Source: Avena insularis (taxonomy: Eukaryota > Streptophyta > Magnoliopsida > Poales > Poaceae). Taken from it: a stretch of 64,000 nucleotides of DNA. Numbering within the stretch: the first letter of the stretch is position 1; each line of letters begins with the position of its first letter. The notes beneath the pieces are model-generated. The model was not told where the DNA came from, did not search any database, and was given only the letters and a program-made list of their open reading frames with translations. The stretch spans positions 275,597,533 to 275,661,532 of the forward strand of contig CM042689.1 in the NCBI GenBank assembly GCA_023614405.1, in the 5' to 3' direction. Below are positions 1-12,798 of this stretch, in pieces. A program made the position numbers and the translations under genes.

Positions 1-1466
1 TTCATAATAAATAAGCCACAATATAGATTTTAACAGCAAGTAAGAGGGGCAAGTTTCACCAGGAGAGTTAAATGTTAAAGATAAAAAGGTAAAACACCTC
101 ATCGATCTGATCCGAACCGTGTACCAAGCACACAAGCAGCACAATCACCTAAATGCATGGTGAGAGCTATCAACACGGCATCAACAACAGCTACACAAGC
201 AAAAGGAAGAGCCTAGTCGTGGCAAGGCTCACAACAGCACCTTTTCACTTCCAACACCAAACTAGGAACACACTAGTATTAGCAAGAACCAAGCAAACCA
301 TCAGCCAACCACACACAAGATCATCGTAGTTCTCACCAGATGGTGACATAAGGAGAGGTGGATCAGGTGGACAGCAAGGCCAAGTTACAGGAACCAGAAG
401 GCGAAGGGAAAGATCAAGGCCAAGTTATAGGAACCAGAAGGAGAAGGACAAGCTCAAGCCAGCAGCACCATCAACAAGATCTAGCCATCCAAATCAACCA
501 ACCACAACACCAGCAAAACTATCAATTGTGGTGAGTGAAATAAAACCATCACATGATCTTATCATCTTACTAAGACCAATATTCATGTGTTGTTTTATAT
601 CTAGATCTCTCAGAAATCACCCAAGTGGGGTGAATCCATCATTGATGATCTTTTAAATAAAAGGTATGCTTAAATTTTACCAATCCGACCAGGATCTCAG
701 GCCAGCATCATAGATCCTGGATATGATAGCCAATCATATATTCCAACATGTTGATAGCATAGCTTGTGAATCCTGGGCACATCTACTAATGGAGTAGCAC
801 CTCAGAATTCATAAATCCTATGAATTAATATAAACCATGAGCATCTCAACCATCTTATCCAAAAGGATTCAAGATCCAGTAACTAATGATAATACCAGAA
901 CATTTCTATTAGGGAAAACAAGGTAGGAAACTAGTTCCTGTTCCTCAGACCAACATCACAGGCAGAAATGTTTAAGAAGAAAATTCCAACTTAACTTTGA
1001 TTCAAACCCAAAACTAAGCACCAATAGAATCAAGCCAGTAGCAGGACCTAAACTTGTGTACCATTATTAAGATGGTGTCACAAGGATAGATTCTAAATCA
1101 AGCAGATCCATTATTTAGCTTTCACAAGTAAGCCTGTAATATCATCTTCCTGGAATTTAACCAGGAATAATCAACAAGACTATATCTATCCACAAAATTA
1201 GGGTATCAATATAATCACATCATTACCCAAATTCTGAGTATAAAACCACAAGTGAGAGCTTAACAATTCAGTGGGTAATCACTGATAGTATCACTCTCAG
1301 TACTAATATGTTAACAGTGGTGAACTCACAAATCACCAACACCACTAGTAAAACTCCATAGTAGCATTACCATTTAGGTCATTCTCAACTATCAATTGGA
1401 AACAACACTACAAGGCCATTCGCATCATATAATCAAATGAGAACAGTAAGCAATTTAGTATTTGAT
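1..1466. repeat. Host long-LTR-type non-coding sequence, segment 1
   Basis: I see no gene here; reading frames are short and the DNA is rich in CA and AT stretches. This is the first piece of an older repeat that continues at 11785-12798 and 26001-27790 once the insertions are removed. A diverged relative lies at about 59340-64000. Shared landmarks include a 'gggcaagtttcacca' motif near 47 and again near 59511, and the same order of a CA-rich part, a GC-rich part, an AT-rich part and a common end. The target duplication TTGAT at 1462-1466 and 11785-11789 proves that this sequence was the insertion target of the element at 1467-11784. I infer a gypsy-type long LTR or LARD-like element; the family is not assigned. 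Confidence 0.55.
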
Positions 1467-4400
1467 TGTGACACCCCCAGGATCAGGGCTAAACAAATCC
1501 CAGACCTCCGTCTGACATAAGCTTAACCTTGAGCTCGAGAATATCCAGTGAAGAATTGATAACACAGCAGTGACCCTACGACACAAATTTATTACAGCAA
1601 GCTCATAACTGAGCAGAGAACCAAATTATTACAGGCAGAAGTCACTGACCACAAACATCAAACAGCGGAAGGCAAATTATGCTATTAAGTATAGCAAACT
1701 TAACTAATGGCCTAAGAGGCCTAAAGCATAACGATGACGTCCCAGCCCGTAGATTCTAGGCTACCGGCCGGGAACCCCAAGCTACTCGTTGATGTCGATG
1801 TAGTACGGAACTCGTCTTCAGGTGAACACTTACTCTGCCAAAAGTATCAAAAAATCAAGGGTGAGTACAGGGCGTACTCCACAAGACTTATGGTTGGTGG
1901 AGTTGTTTTGCATAAAGCCATCTTTGTTTATAAAACGAGAGAGGGAAGAAGATCGTCTAATCAGAATATTTTAAAAGGGGATAAGAGAGCGACGTCTCCG
2001 AAATATTGATCATCATCTTCTGATATCCACCAAGTCATCATCATCTACCAACTAGGATCACCCCCCTCGTACCCATGAGGAAGCATCCTTAAGCACACGT
2101 TGATCTACCAAGTTTTAAAATTAGGTTCAAGTTCTCTATGATCTTAGAATCTGGTCGCCAAGCGTTCATAACCGTGAACATGGCTTTTCGAAAAGATTAT
2201 TACCCTGCAGGGGTGTACAACTTTACCCACACGTACTAACCTTCTCTTAATGCCACAATGATTAACCCTCTTCCTTGGAAGGCCGACAGAGGGTGGTTAG
2301 ACACGACCTTTACCTTGCTTTCGCCGAGACCATGAGTCATGCAATAAGTATGGTTCCGCCGTAACGAGTCAAATCCCAAAGCCGGTACTTAAAGATGTGA
2401 GGCGAGGTTGGTTAACAGGGGCTCCATCGACCCCAAGCAACCCGGTCCACGCTTACCTACCTGTTATGAATGCACCAACTTCACCCAGCAAATCTTTCAA
2501 AATATTTTCTATGCATATGTCGAATGGAACGCCCAAACTATGTGACTCATGGAATCTACTAGGAAAGTTAGTCAGTCATGAGGTTGTCCAGGCCCCGTGT
2601 GGTTGCACGCTCGTCTTGGTTCCAAAGGCAAGAACTCAGGTCCTAGTGGTGGCGAGCATGGGACTAGAAAAACCACATCCCACCGTGGCCTCCCATACAA
2701 TCCTTAGCATGTTTAATCTCATATATCATCTGATATCATCTCATCATGTTCTCCTGTCATACTAGATTCTCTGCATCTGATACATCATCTGGATGGACCA
2801 GACTTAATAGCTATGCATGGCTAAGCAGACACGAATAAGAGCTCTAGCAGTGCACACAAGCCAAACCTAGTTATGCTAGGAGCAGTGGATCAGGTAATAT
2901 AAGCTCAAAAGAGAGTAATGCAATAGATAGGATACTCTATCTATCGATAAAAGACCACAATAGAATCGTATGCATTATGGCAGAATTGAAATGCTTTCAA
3001 AATCGTAGGATTATATCATGGTGGGGCTATGCTTGCCTTTGCCAGTTGATGACAGATAAGCAGATCTTCGAAAGCCTTCATCTTGACTTGATTATTGTTG
3101 GTCAAGTATTATTCGTCGATCTTCGATGGTGTTGTCCTCGGGCTTCGATCTCGATCTCGATATCGTATCCTACCGCGAAGAACCAAACACTGGAAATAGA
3201 GGGGGAACAATCAACAATGGCATCGATGCAATGCTCAAGCAATTATGATGATATGACAAGTTAATTTGTATCTAAATGTAACCCTAAAGCATGCTCGGAA
3301 ACTTAATCGGGGTTCCGAGGGTGAAAACCCTAACTCGGGAAAACTCCGGAGTATATGAGAGGGGTGCATTTGTTCTTCTAATTAAACTTGTCATGAAAGT
3401 TGATAAACAATGCATGATTATATCTTAAAGAGGCCGGTTTCATTTTTCTGAACATTTTGATATATTATTCATATTTTTCTAACTTATAAATAATTAGATA
3501 TTGATTTTACAAGTTTATAACATTTTCTGAAATTATTAAACAAGTTAATTAAACTTTTTACACCGAGGCTTTACCCACCAGTGGATCGAGAGGGCCCCAG
3601 GGGTTACCTCACGCCACACGGGCAGCCAATGGTCAGCACAGGGCATGGGTGTTTTCTCACCGGGACAAACGCTACCCCTAGTCACTGACGACTGGGTCCC
3701 ACGGGATATTTATTATTTCCAGAAAAAATTAAAGAAACATTTAATAAAATGAAAAGGGGGTTTATGACATGGGCATGACGTCATCCTGGGATTGATCTTC
3801 AGACCATGGATCGATTCGTCGATCGGGAGGGAGCGGGCGAGCGAGGAGGATCTTGCTCGACTCAGCGCATCACGCTGAGCCATCCAGTGGTGGCGCCGCC
3901 AATGTTTAGCCACCAGACCATGGTCGATGACGACCTCCTGCGGCGTAGGATGGTGACTCGCGTCGGGAGGCAGCACAGAGCAAGAGGGCGATAGGGAAGA
4001 GGATTCCGAGAACGGGTGGCTCACTGAGAGCTTGATGGTGTGGCTGAAAAGGGCTGGGGAGGCCGAAATCGATGGTGACGGTGGCGGTCAGAGTCGGGGA
4101 TGGAGGTACCGATTCCATCGATTGAGGTCGATTCGGCTTGCTCTGCTTGGCAGGAAGAACGAGTCCACCATGGCGAACTCATCGGTAGCCAGGGATCGGA
4201 CTAGGGCGGTCGGGAACGGCGGAGATCATCGTGGCCCGAGGGCTAGGGTTCGGACTGGAGAAGAAATTGGGGAAGAGGGAGAGGATAAGGCTCGTCCGAC
4301 AGTAGCAACGGGTTTTATAGACATCGACGACATCGGTAGCGTGCATCTCCTCGCAGCGGGAATCACGGCGAGGCGGGGACAGCGCCGGCGTCGACACGCA

Positions 4401-4903
4401 GATGCTCACCTCGCTGACGTCCTTCTGTCGACGAAGAAGAAAGGAAGAAAAAGAACGAAGAGGTACGGGCCGGGGATGGGCTGGATTGGGCTACGACTGG
4501 GCCTCTGCGGCGCGAGTGAGCGACAGGAAGGAGAGGTGAGGGAATGGGCCAGCCTGGCTGCGGCCTGAAATGGCTTGCTGGCTCTATTTTTTATCAAAAG
4601 CTTTTTCTTTTCTGTTTTCGCTTTTCCTTTTGTATTTTAAATTCAAATTTGTTTTAAGTATTTCAAAAATACCAAAGGGGTTTATAAAATATTTAAGATA
4701 CTATGGGACTTTGATACTGTTTGGGATCCAAACATTTTGGTAACTTTTCAAATTCAAAAATCATTTGAATGCTTTTCAAATAGAGAAAGAGAGTAGGGTT
4801 TAGGGTTTGGCATTATTTTCTTTAATGCAATTTTTAAGGCATGATGCTCATGATGCACAAAACAAAACCCTAATATATAATTATCTAAAAGTGGGGTGTT
4901 ACA
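1467..4903 (-). repeat. LARD-like element, 3' LTR (3437 bp)
   Basis: This direct repeat of 8351-11784 has TG...CA-type ends. The two copies differ by scattered substitutions and short indels, a few percent by eye. Examples are a short insertion near 10003 in the other copy, different sequence around 3580-3625, and a small length difference near 4501-4520. Several frames of 60-178 codons occur in the GC-rich part (about 3800-4560), but they appear in both copies with shifted ends and overlap on both strands, so I do not call them genes. Confidence 0.85.
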
Positions 4904-4920
4904 GCTCTATCCCCCTTACG
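4904..4920 (-). promoter_or_regulatory. Polypurine tract of the LARD-like element
   Basis: On the minus strand this reads CGTAAGGGGGATAGAGC and abuts the start of the 3' LTR. A purine tract in this place primes plus-strand DNA synthesis in LTR retrotransposons. It fixes the minus orientation together with the primer site at 8334-8345. Confidence 0.7.
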
Positions 4921-7900
4921 AGAATCTCGACCCGAGATTCCAAAGATAGGAAGAGAGACAGAGAGAGAAAGAAACAGTGCCACTCTAAAGGTAAGAGGGA
5001 AACACACTAAACAACACAGAGTATCTCATGGTCAACTCATGGATGGAGTGTTCGGAAACAACTCTGAGATGACAAACATGAAACACGCCAAGGTAACAGA
5101 GGAAACATGAGGAGAAGGTTTCAAGTTGTTAGATATATGGTCTTCATAAGGATCGAGACCATGGGACTCAGAAGGGTTTAAGCTTCTGAAGAGGAAGTCT
5201 TCATCAGAAAGAACATGAGCAAAGACTTTGATATGGAACCTCTACTAAACGGCTTAAGTAGAGATTTTAGGTTGCAGAGATATGGATCAACAAAACCAAG
5301 CTGTTGAACTACTTTTGACACAGAAGGGTCATTTTTTCATTCAACAGAAGGCTAAGACAGAAAGGAGTTTTGTGGAGAGGACTCATAAGAGCCACAAGGA
5401 AACATGTAACAAGAGAAACTTTTGATTACCAAAATCATATTCACTCTTGAAACATGGGTGAGAAAATGAAGGAAACTTTTTATTCATCTAGGTCTTATCA
5501 AAATCTTTGCCAAAGATCATGATATCACTTTTCACCACCAGATGAATAGTTAAGAAGATTCCTGATAACACGAGAAGAAAGAAACTTCATTCTCCGACTT
5601 CAATTACTTGGCACAACATAATGCTTGCCAACATAAAGGGTCTGGAGGATTGACCGAGAGACATTTAGCAACACTACTTTAAATGTTCTCCTTGATGTTC
5701 GAGACACGAAGCATCAAGTAAAGGTCGGATGTCGGATACGAAGAAACCATAAGCACAACTCCTATAAATAATTATAGAAGAAGACTCATGAAGAGTGGTT
5801 GAAATTGCTGAAGTCAAGAGAATATAACAAAAGGTCTCTCCGGCTAAGTGTGTCAACCATTACATCAATCTTGCTAGATTTACTTAGAGATCTATGTCAA
5901 AACCTTGGGGGATCACCAACCATCATTGCTACTTGAGATCCAGCTTTGGTTAGGTGGAATGATATTTCAGGCTCAGCATGTCTGAATAGATAGTTTGCAA
6001 CATTTACCGCAAAGGTAACGCTACGAGATTCTCAAGGTAGGAACTATAGTGTAAAGCTCCAAAAGACTGAGCTAAATTGCTAGACCCATGTATTTACAAC
6101 TTGTCGAGAGACAACTGTACACACATAAGGTGCTAACAACAATACACACATGTGTCCTTAGGGAACGAAGCTAACTCTGCTCGAATCCACGGTGACATCT
6201 TTCAACATTTACACGTGAACCAGAGAAGGTTACTTCTAACATCTAGAACACATACTTCAAATTGACACGAAGATGGATCTCGAAAGTTTCGAACATTAAT
6301 GCTAATTGTTCCATATGAATGTAATCTAGCATGGAGTAGATGAGGATGTCATTGATGGGCTCAACGACAAACTTATCAAGACACTCCAAAAAGATGGACT
6401 CACATGTTGCTTGGACAAGGCAAAAGTATTGGTCAAATCAAAGGACATGAAGATGTACTCAAGTGAAACATAACGGGAAGAAACATTATCAAGATAGTCC
6501 TTGGAACTGAGTTTGATTTGACGATAACCCAAATCAAATCAAAGATAGGGGAAGATAACATGTCCACAAAGGAAATGCTATCTTTCTTCAACGCAAACAA
6601 AACTAAACATCCCTTTTATAAAGAACATAGTCGGATATAACTTTTGTCTTACAACTCTCCAAGTTGTTGTTTAAGCTCAACCAACTAGTTTAGGGGTATC
6701 CAGTGCGGTTTCTTGGATAAAAGAGCAATTCAGAGAACTTGCTTGCTCAAGAACTTGACAACACGGTCATGTGGCAACATGGCGATACTTCTAGTAGACA
6801 TCCAGAATATCACGAACCACCGCTATGTCACTTAGTTCGAGAGGGAACTTGCTTTGTAAGGCAAGGAGACATAGTCTCAGAGCTTCAGCACAAGCCTAAC
6901 TCTTTTACTGAAGAGAGTGCACCTGGATAATGGACTTGGTAGCACGATCATCCTTTGCTTAGTGATAGGGTTAACCAATCACGCTAAGAATGACACAAAT
7001 GTCCTTGGAGTTCAAAACAATAATAATTGCTAAGAATCTCAGATGGCCACATTATTACGCACACGCATAACTCACGAGCGCGAAAGCTCGAGGAAGGGTG
7101 GGTAACGTTGTGTAAGAGCATCACTTCATTAAGGGTCATGAAACTCATCACAACCTCTTAGTATGAAAGAGTGTGATACTTCAAGGTAGAACTGAGGGAA
7201 CACAATCAATGCCTCTTGATCTACGGATTACAACACTTTGACCTGGTCCTAGATACGACGAGGTACTGGAGTTTGTTTCTCCTAGACATTCCGAAATGGT
7301 TTGTCTTGATGGACCACAAGAGTATCTTGCATCGGAAGACACCGATGCACATGTATTACTTGGCTACCAACTAGTAGACAAAGGTCGGAAAACAACAAGG
7401 GGAAAAGGAACATACTCAGGATAGAATCCCGAGATGTGGATGCATAAGTCAACAATCTCCTAAAAACCAATGCAGAGAAAGGGTGAGGTGTGGCAAAGTC
7501 ACGAGTATAGATGTGAGACTCTCGAGGAATACTCTTGTCGTGATCTTTTTGGTTCCATTAAAGAACATCTTCCATGGCATGTGGTAGGGGAAGTCCTTTA
7601 TTGTCACAATTTAATCGTGACAAAGACCACAAGCTTGAGGGCTAGAATTGTAATACCAGCCATCCTGAGGTAATGTGTGAACATTAACCATAGAGGTCAA
7701 AGGGATGGATCTTGGGTTAAAGGTCAGCTTCATGTACAAGATTCACAACACCGGAATCCAACACAATCAGGGATCTTAAGTTCAAGTCCAAGGGTTAAAA
7801 CCCAAAGAAAGAAGTAACTACTACTTGAGTGACACAACGTACACTGCAAGGTAGTAATCACGAGGTAGCTTCCCAAAGAAGATACAACTTCTGAAGTACC

Positions 7901-8333
7901 CGAACAAGTGAAAAGGAGGCACACGAGGCGAAAGGAAACCTCGAAGCCTAGAACAGAATATTGTGGAACCAACAATATAATATTGTGGGTCCAAAAGATA
8001 GAGAGATCATGATAGAAAGGAATCTCTCATGTGAGCAAGAGCAAAGGGAGAAAGGAATTCACAACACACACAACTCTAGAGAACTGAACACTAGGTCAAC
8101 TGGCTTAGAAACGACATGCCAAGAAGGCACCTAAGTTTTGAAAGACTAGAGAAGATATCAAAACTTTTCCGAAATCAACACCAGATAAGATAACCCAAAG
8201 TTAGAGCGAAACTGGATAAGGAGTAAAAGAAGCATACTAGAGTTTTCGCAAATACTTTTCATCTTTTAAAATAGTTTTCACAAACACTAGACTCAACATC
8301 GACCAATAGCAAGGTTTTCCTACGGTCGGTACT
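4921..8333 (-). other. Non-coding interior of the LARD-like element
   Basis: About 3.4 kb between the LTRs. I find no retroviral-type protein motif on either strand: no zinc knuckle, no DTG protease, no YVDD or YIDD, and no integrase D,D,E pattern. Open frames are all under about 85 codons and overlap on both strands. The sequence is A-rich on the plus strand. LARD interiors are known to be conserved as RNA rather than protein, so packaging or folding signals may lie here, but none is identified. Confidence 0.7.
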
Positions 8334-8345
8334 TCTCTGATACCA
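8334..8345 (-). other. Primer binding site (initiator Met tRNA type)
   Basis: The minus strand reads TGGTATCAGAGA, an 11 of 12 match to the usual grass primer site TGGTATCAGAGC, complementary to the 3' end of initiator methionine tRNA. It is separated from the 5' LTR by 5 bp (agaac), within the range seen in gypsy elements. Confidence 0.8.
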
Positions 8346-8350
8346 AGAAC

Positions 8351-11300
8351 TGTGACACCCCCAGGATCAGGGCTAAACAAATCCTAGACCTCCATCTGAC
8401 ATAAGCTTAACCTTGAGCTCGAGAATATCCAGTGAAGAATTAATAACACAGCAGTGACCCTATGACACAAAATTTATTACAGCAAGCTCATAACTGAGCA
8501 GAGAACCAAATTATTACAGGCAAAGGTCACTGACCACAAACATCAAACAACAGAAGGCAAATTATGCTATTAAGTATAGCAAACTTAACAAATGGCCTAA
8601 GAGGCCTGAAGCATAACGATGACGTCCCAGCCCATAGATTCGAGGCTGCCGGACGGGAACCCCAAGCTACTCGTCGATGTTGATGTAGTACGGAACTCGT
8701 CTTCAGGTGAACACTTACTCTTCCAAAAGTATCAACAAAGCAAGGGTGAGTACAGGATGTACTCTGCAAGACTTATGGCTGGTGGAGTTGTTTTGCATAA
8801 AGCCATCTTTGTTTATAAAACGAGAGAGGGGAGAAGATCGTCTAATCAGAATATTTTAAAAGGGGATAAGAGAGCGACGTCTCCGAAATATTGATCATCA
8901 TCTTCTGATATCCACCAAGTCATCATCATCTACCAACTAGGATCACCCCCTCGTACCCATGAGGAAGCATCCTTAAGCACACGTTGATCTACCAAGTTTT
9001 AAGATTAGGTTCAAGTTCTCTATGATCTTAGAATCTGGTCGCCAAGCGTTCATAACCGTGAACACGGCTTTTCGAAAAGATTATTACCCTGCAGGGGTGT
9101 ACAACTTTACCCACACGTACTAACCTTCTCTTAATGCCACAATGATTATCCCTCTTCCTTTGAAGGCCGGCAGAGGGTGGTTAGACACGAACTTTACCTT
9201 GCTTTCGCCGAGACCATGAGTCATGCAATAAGTATAGTTCCGCCATAACGGGTCAAATCCCGAAGCCGGTACTTAAAGATGTGAGGCGAGGTTGGTTAAC
9301 AGGGGCTCCATCGACCCCAAGCAACCCGGTCCACGCTTACCTACCTGTTATGAATGCACCAACTTCACCCGACAAATCTTTCAAAAGATTTTCTATGCAT
9401 ATGTCGAATGGAACGCCCGAACTATGTGACTCATGGAATCTAGTAGGAAAGTTAGTCAGTCATGAGGTTGTCCAGGCCCCGTGTGGTTGCACGCTCGTCT
9501 TGGTTCCAAAGGCAAGAACGCAGGTCCTAGTGGTGGCGAGCATGGGACTAGAAAAACCACATCCCATTGTGGCCTCCCATACAAGCCTTAGCATGTTTAA
9601 TCTCATATATCATCTGATCTCATCTCATCATGTTCTCACGTCATACTAGATTCTCTGCATCTGATACATCATCTCGATGGACCAGACTCAATAGCTATGC
9701 ATGGCTAAGCAGACACGAATAAGAGCTCTAGCAGTGCACACAAGCCAAACCTAGTTATGCTAGGAGAAGTGGATCAGGTAATATAAGCTCAAAAGGGAGT
9801 AATGCAATAGATAGGATACTCTATCTATCGATAAAAGACCACAATAGAATCGTATGCATTATGGCAGAATTGAAATGCTTTCGAAATCGTAGGATTATAT
9901 CATGGTGGGGCTATGCTTGCCTTTGCCAGTTGATGACAGATAAGAAGATCTTCGAAAGCCTTCATCTTGACTTGATTATTATTGGTCAAGTATTATTCGT
10001 CGATCTTTGATCTTCGATGGTGTTGTCCTCGGGCTTCGATCTCGATCTCGATATCGTATCCTACCGCGAAGAACCAAACACCGGAAAGAGAGGGGGAACA
10101 ATCAACAATGGCATCGATGCAATGCTCAAGCAAGTATGATGATATGACAAGTTAATTTGTATCTAAATGTAACCCTAAAGCATGCTCGACAACTTAATCG
10201 GGCTTCCGAGGGTGAAAACCCTAACTCGGGAAAACTCAGGAGTATATGAGAGGGGTGCATTTGTTCTTCTAATTAAACTTGTCATGAAAGTTGATAAACA
10301 ATGCATGATTATATCTTAAAGAGGTAGGTTTCATTTTTCTGAACATTTTGATATATTATTCATATTTTTCTTACTTATAAATAATTAGATATTGATTTTA
10401 CAAGTTTATAACATTTTTTGAAATTATTAAACAAGTTAATTAAACTTTTTACACCGAGGCTTTACCCAGCCGCAGTGACTGACAGAGGGGCCCCAGGGCC
10501 ACCTCAGCTGCCACACGGGCAGCCAATGGTCAGCACAGGGCATGGGTGTTTTCTCACCGGGACAGACGCTACCCCCAGTCACTTACGACTGGGTCCCATG
10601 GGATAATTATTATTTCCAGAAAAAATTAAAGAAACATTTAATAAAATGAAAAGGGGGTTTATGACATGGGCATGACGTCATCCGGGGATTGATCTTCAGA
10701 CCATGGATCGATTCGTCGATCGGGAGGGAGCGGGCGAGCGAGGAGGGTCTTGCTCGACTCAGCGCATCACGCTGAGCCATACAGTGGTGGCGCCGCCAAT
10801 ATTTGGCCACCGGACCATGGTCGACGACGACCTCCTGCGGCGACAGATGGTGACTCACGTCGGGAGGCAGCACAGAGCAAGAGGGTGATAGGGAAGAGGA
10901 TTCCGAGAACAGGTGGCTCACCGAGAGCTTGATGGTGTGGCCGAAAAGGGCTGGGGAGGCCGAAATCGATGGTGACGGCGGCGGTCGGAGTCGGGGACGG
11001 AGGTACCGATTCTGTCGATTGAGGTTGCTTCGGCTTGCTCTGCTTGGCAGGAAGAACGAGTCCACCATGGCGAACTCATCGGTAGCTAGGGATCGGACTA
11101 GGGCGGTCGGGAACGGCGGAGATCATCGTGGCCCAAGGGCTAGGGTTCGGACTGGAGAAGAAATTGGGGAAGAGGGAGAGGATAAGGCTCGTCCGGCAGC
11201 GGCAACGGGTTTTATAGACTTCGACGACATCGGTAGCGTGCATCTCCTCATAACGGGAATCACGGAGAGGCGGGGACGGCGCCGGCGTCGACACGCAGAT

Positions 11301-11784
11301 GCTCACCTCGCCGGCGTCCTTCTGTCAACGCAGAAGAAAGGAAGAAAAAGAACGAAGAGGCACGGGCCGGGGATGGGCTGGATTGGGCTGCGGCGCGAGT
11401 GAGCGACAGGGAGGAGAGGGAATGGGCCGGCCTGGCTGCGGCCTGAAATGGCTTACTGGCTCTATTTTTTTATAAAAAGCTTTTTCTTTTGTGTTTTCAC
11501 TTTTCTTTTTGTATTTTCAATTCAAATTTGTTTTAAGTATTTCAAAAATACCAAAGGGGTTTATAAAATATTTAAGATACTGTGGGACCCTTTGATACTG
11601 TTTGGGATCCAAACATTTTGGTAACTTTTCAAATTCAAAAATCATTTGAATGCTTTTCAAATAGAGAAAGAGAGTAGGGTTTAGGGTTTGGCATTATTTT
11701 CTTTAATGCAATTTTTAAGGCATGATGCTCATGATGCACAAAACAAAACCCTAATATATAATTATCTAAAAGTGGGGTGTTACA
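8351..11784 (-). repeat. LARD-like element, 5' LTR (3434 bp)
   Basis: Direct repeat of 1467-4903, followed directly by the right target duplication TTGAT at 11785-11789. It is the 5' LTR because the primer site adjoins it. Its GC-rich region holds the same spurious frames as the other copy (for example about 10610-11402). Confidence 0.85.
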
Positions 11785-12798
11785 TTGATCACAACCCTCA
11801 TTAGTCATCACCATAAATTTCAGTTCATCATGTACAACCAAACAGAGGGAGGAACCCTAGAACAGGATATGAACCCTAATTAGGGATAAATGACAGAGAC
11901 ACACATCATAACTCAGGAGGGGCAGATGACAGCAATCACAAGGGGGAGATCAAAATCAAACTCACCAAAGGTCCTCGTTGTAGTATAGAAGAGGAAGCAG
12001 AGGGGCCTACAGACACGGCGACACGGGGAGCACCCCAAGGGGTGCTGCAACCCGCACCGAGCCGAGGCGGCGGCCACATCAGCGTTTGAGGACGAGCAGC
12101 ACCACCACTGTAACACACGAACCCCCACGGCACCACTGGGACAACGGCGGTGGCATCACCAGCGCCACTCCAAACCCTAGGGTTCGGGACGGAGCCAGTC
12201 TGACCACAGAAGAGCCCAAATCCAAATCGGATTGGACTAGATGATGGATCAGGGTCGACAACTACACCATGCACCACGACGGCGGCCAGACAGAACCACG
12301 GCGGCGGGAATCACACGACGGCGGTGTCGGTGACCACGGGGTCGAGGAGGAGAAGTGGTGAGAACAAGAGAGAATGGAGGCAGAGTATTAGGCCGACCAG
12401 GCCAGTATCCCTTCGGGGAGGCCTTTGACCAGGCCAATTGGGCCAAGATGGGGCCAAATAGCCCAATGGGTTGTCCCAAACCCTAAAAAGGATTTTAATT
12501 ATTTAAGAAAAGACCAAAATACCCCTAGAATTCAATAAATCCTATAAAATAAAAGTCTTAAAATACAAACAATATATTTTTAGATTCATAATAAATTAAC
12601 CTATTAAATTAAATTGAGAAACCATTTTTAATAAATGAAATTTTGGTTAAAGATTTTATAATATATATACTCTTTATGGAATTTTATAAAAATCAAGAAA
12701 ATACATAAAAATAAATAAAAATGAAATTTATCATATTTAGTCATTATAGTATTTTAGAAAAATATAAAATTAAAATTTAAAAATACCCCAAAGTAAAA
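11785..12798. repeat. Host long-LTR-type non-coding sequence, segment 2
   Basis: Continuation of segment 1 after the LARD-like insertion. A GC-rich part (about 11980-12480) has 'ccctag' and 'gggccaa' motifs, as does the relative at about 61700-62010. An AT-rich tail (12490-12798) follows. It is interrupted at 12798 by the 5' end of a Helitron and resumes at 26001. No gene is supported; overlapping minus frames at 11913-12479 have no recognisable domain. Confidence 0.5.

Larger units (their letters stand above)
1467..11784 (-). mobile_element. Complete LARD-like non-autonomous LTR retrotransposon
   Basis: Two long direct repeats (1467-4903 and 8351-11784) flank a 3.4 kb interior. The element is bounded by a perfect 5 bp duplication, TTGAT. 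Read on the minus strand, each LTR starts TGTAACACCCC and ends GGGGTGTCACA. An initiator-Met-type primer binding site lies just inside the LTR at 8351-11784, and a purine tract lies next to the LTR at 1467-4903, so orientation is minus. The interior has no gag, protease, reverse transcriptase or integrase; its longest open frame is about 80 codons. Large LTRs around a non-coding interior of about 3.5 kb fit the LARD (large retrotransposon derivative) class known from barley and relatives. It would have needed proteins from an autonomous gypsy partner. The family name is unknown to me. Confidence 0.85.

Noticed and set aside
4032..4568. Plus-strand frame of 178 codons, with a similar one at 10929-11402
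   Set aside because: Both lie in the LTR pair of the LARD-like element, end at different places, overlap long frames on the other strand, and are Arg/Gly-rich from GC composition. No domain.
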